From Diphasiastrum complanatum (lineage: Eukaryota > Streptophyta > Lycopodiopsida > Lycopodiales > Lycopodiaceae), in the NCBI GenBank assembly GCA_029204225.1, contig CM055113.1:30507524-30571523 (forward strand): a stretch of DNA of 64,000 bases, in the 5' to 3' direction. The position numbers and the translations under genes are program-made. Position 1 is the stretch's first letter; each line of letters begins with the position of its first letter. Of the stretch, positions 53,501-57,730 are shown one piece after another. The notes beneath the pieces were generated by a model. The model ran no database searches and had not been told where the DNA came from. It saw nothing but the letters and a program-made list of their open reading frames with translations.

Positions 53501-55797
53501 CGATAGTGGGTGGGTCGAACAAAGAGGGAAGGTGGAGGAGAAGGCGGTTGGCGCTGGGGAGAAGGAGAGGTAGAGCAGAGAGTGATCAGCGAGGACAAGG
53601 GTAGAGATGGTGAAGGATGCCAGGCGGGGCAATAAAGCAGGAGATGCGACCGTGTGCTTGAGCCAACCTCAGAAGCTGTTCTCCAAAAAGAGTAACCGTC
53701 GTTGATGAGTCCTGAGAATAACGGGCATAAGAGGTAACCAACGGATGAAGAGAGAATGTGTCAGCATAGAACTCAGTCTGGCGAGTGGCTGTGCCTGCGT
53801 TAAAGTCCCGTGCAAGCAATATGTAACCCTGTAGAGAGAGTCTAGCAACGCCGTCAGAAAGGGCCTAAAAAGGATCACCTCCCAAATCCATAAACATTGA
53901 AGTGTGGGGAGCAAAATAGCACACTGCAACAAACAAGTCCTGGTCCAGCCCCAAGAAGGATGCAGTAACCTGAAGCCACAAGTAATGGCCATAAGTATCT
54001 TGAGACACCAACCGAATAGAAGGAGTATACACCGACCTGTACAAACATGCAACTCCACCAGAGGCCCGAAGTATCCTGCCCTGTAGCATAGGTCGTGGAG
54101 CAAAAATCCACTGAAAACCAGAAATGTACAGAAGTGGGTGTGTGGAAGACTCATATATCTTTGCAAAAAGTAGAAAATCAGCCGAACACAGATAGGTGTC
54201 AAGATCAACCGCTGTAGAAGAGGTGGAGAGGCCGCCGCAATTCCAAAAACCGAATGTGACGCTAGCTGGGGCTATCGAGCTGCTCCCATGCCCGAGTACC
54301 CCAACTTCCTATTGACGCTTGGAGAAAAAGCGAGGGTTGCCATTTGTAAATACCACCCGCTGTTGTTTTGTCCTTGCCTCCTGAATAATAGTTTTACGCT
54401 GTAACCATTGGCAGTGAGTAAGGTCATCATCTATGTAAATCTGAGAGCCTCGGAGAGTACGACGCGCACAAAGAATTGTCTGCCGGTTGTCCATAGTTTT
54501 GAATTTGACAAATAATACCTTCGGATCATGCTGGAGGCGCCAAGCATACCGGATACCTGGAACTGAGAGCCCCATGCGTGAAGTAAACAAAGAGGTAACC
54601 TGGTCCAGTGCTGTGCCCTCAGTAGGAAGACCCCGGAACCTGGTCCAGTGCTGTGCCCTCACAGTAGGAAGACCCCGGAATCTTAAGCTGAGCTTTTTGT
54701 CATCCCGACGTTGTTGTTTTGCCAAGATGCCTTGTGCCATGGTGTCCAAGGAGGGTGCTACAGAAGAAGAAGAGGTGGTAGATGATCTCAGGATAGAAGC
54801 CCATGATTTGGTCTCACATACTTTTTGCTCGAGAGTAGGTACTTTCTGTACATGTTCCATCGTCTCATGAAGCCGCTGTTCAAGAACGGGACCCGGGCAG
54901 TGCACTCAACAGTGTCATGTATCTGGCGCTCAAGTAGGGGAATCTTACTCACAGATGCCTTAGTATCCTCAACAACACGGGAGATATTAGGGATGATGTC
55001 CCTTTGCAAAGCACTAAGCGCAGCACGAAGAGAAGCAATTTCAATCTCGAGCGTCAATCGTGGTAGTCTTAGTAAGCAAATCCGCATGAAGTTCATTGAG
55101 TTGTGAAAGAAAAGCGGCAAATTGCTTAGAAATGTACTCATTCAACGAGGAGATGTTCTCGGGAGTGGTGTGCCGCGTGTAGGTGTGGCATGTGTCTCGC
55201 ATAGCAGTTGAGGACGAAGCAGCAACCTGTGGCGGTGGAGCGTTGACAGAATCGGTAGGCATGGTGGATGCAATTTCCAAAGTACGAAGACGGTTGCGAG
55301 AGCCTGTAGACATAAACTTCTTAGCACGTTTTGTGCGCAAGACAAAGCTTGGAGGAAGGCGAAGCGAAGTCGTAGGATGATTTGTAGGAGATACATGAGA
55401 GAGGAAGCAAAACCCTAATCAAGCAGTTCTTTGTCATACGAAGTCAGATTGACCCGAAAATTGATTCAGATCGAAGGTAAGACAGAGCACTACGCAGTCG
55501 TCAGACTGTACTCGCAGTACGGTATGGATCCGTACGGACTGTACGGATTTTACAAACTGCAAAAAATTTGAGATCAAGAAAAATCAAATTTTCAAAACTC
55601 AAACTGTTGAGGATCTATTGCAAAAGGATAGCAGCAATGAAATCTTGAGAAACAAGCTTAGAGTAGCTAAAAGTGATGCAAGAAAGTGTCATGCACAAAA
55701 AAGGTAGATCTAGCCACAAAGAAAGCTAGAAAGAAGTGAGAGTCGCATGGAGATGGAAGCAGTGAGGAGATGATGGCTGCGTGGAGATGGAGATGGT

Positions 55798-55866
<69 letters not shown>

Positions 55867-57328
55867 AATTGGGAGCATTGCTTTAGACTAGCAAGATTAG
55901 ATCTTCAATACAAAGGGAAGGTCTCTTTTTATAGTTGAGAACTAGACCTAATTTTACTACCTCCCCTTACTTCCAAATTCAAATATTTGCTGGTAATGTG
56001 ATCACTGGGTTGGACTCATAGTTGCACCTCCATTTCAGAAACGCGTTTCTGAACCGTGTTTTTGAATGGGGGAGTGTTTCTCAGAACGGTTCTTTTTTTG
56101 GGGAGGGGGATTTTTGTGGGCAATATGGGTATCAAATTAACGCTCTGATCACAGGCATTGCATTTTTATAGGTTGCCAGGTGTTTTGGTTACAGTTGGGT
56201 TGGTTACAACAAAATTTTAGGGCAAAAAATATATATAATTTGTTTTATTTTTGGCATGATTTTGCTCCTAGAAACATGTTTTTGGGAACGTTATTGGTCT
56301 TACACACGTAGGGTTCCAAATCCCTCACACTTGTTTGCTAAGAATTGTATAGATATATACTTGTTTGCTAAGTTGGAAAAAGGTGATTATTCAGTCGCGA
56401 AATAAAATTCTGTCTGCTCCAGGAAAAGCGTAGATACCGATTCGCTTGCGTAAAACCTGATGCTTTATTTGTTGATGATAAGCAAGAACATGGACTTACC
56501 AAATTTTCAATAATAACCATAAGGGTCTGGTGGCCACTTTTGATAACGTTGTTCATTGACAAATGGGTAGTCGGCAGCACCATCCAAAAAAGGATCCCAA
56601 GATAATGCTTGTTGATCCTCGTAGATAAGTGCATCTGCCACTGGCATTGTTGAAGTTTTGAATGCACAACACTGAGGATGAATTTTGGTTTATGACAACT
56701 ACAGTTTTTTTTTTTTTGACAATTTCAAAAATTTGTAACGTGCTCATTACTTAACGTAATGTAGAAAAAAATATATCTCCAAAAAGCCCTTTTAATGTTC
56801 TACACTCTATCTACTAAGATCAAATTAAGAAAAACAGAAAGTTGGAAAACAAAAAGGATCAAACATGGCAGAAAAATAAATAATCTGGAAATTTTTGGTT
56901 TATGACAAGTTTACAGAATTTTCTTGCCAACCTCAAAAAATTTGTAACTTGCTCATTACTCGACGAAGTCTAGAAAAAATTATATCTTCAAAAAGCCCTT
57001 TCAATGCTCTACAACTCTTCCTATTTAGATCGAATCACAGAGAACAGGAGGTCATGCAAAAAATGAATAAAAAAGGGCATAAAAATTAAAAAATAGAAAA
57101 TGCAGTCCCCACTCATTTTTTGAACGTTTTTAAACATAATAATTGCAAATCACATCCATAATGCAAAGCTAAGCCTAGCAAATGCTAACAAGCAAGATGA
57201 GAGTGCATTGCTCCCCGGCAACGGCGTCAAAATTGTGGGGCGCTTGCCTGTCACGACTTGTAGTAGTTGCGTTCTCAAGGGAGCATGACCTCACCTTTAA
57301 CCTATTAGTAGGAGAAGGAAGAGTGAAC

Positions 57329-57417
<89 letters not shown>

Positions 57418-57659
57418 AGAAATATATTACTGTCTATCAAGTGCCCGATGGCACATAAGACAAGTAGAAAGTACATCAATAAAGGAGCATTGTCCAAAGC
57501 TAAGCCTAGCAAATGCTAACAAGCAAGATGGGAGTGCATTGCTCCCCGGCAACGGCGTCAAAATGTGGGGCGCTTGCCTGTCATGACTTGTAGTAGTTGC
57601 GCTCTCAAGGGAGCATGACCTCATCTTGAACCTATTAGTAGGAGAAGGAAGAGTGAACC

Positions 57660-57730
<71 letters not shown>

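Larger units (their letters stand above)
50771..55490 (-). mobile_element. Near full-length L1-type LINE
   Basis: Order on the minus strand: ORF1 (about 55316-54309), ORF2 endonuclease, reverse transcriptase, and the C-terminal zinc-binding end at about 51440-50960. The 3' end is ...aataaagctttctttctttc, running into (TC)n instead of a plain poly-A. Both flanks are GA tracts. The 5' boundary is approximate; 55490-55800 holds a cgtacgg-rich stretch of unknown origin. Related LINE pieces occur at 3890-4679/22253-22810, 25976-26200 and 57417-57495. Confidence 0.88.
50640..56320 (-). mobile_element. Gypsy-type LTR split by a LINE (LTR-A)
   Basis: 50640-50742 and about 55870-56320 together match the LTR at 57572-58010: acttgtagtagttgcg(t/c) ending in gagcatgacctca at one end, and tgtgatcactgggttggac with ccaaatccctcacactt at the other. 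The LINE between them was inserted at the LTR's GA tract, and a 0.28-kb hAT-like element sits in the right part. Fossil LTR. Confidence 0.7.
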
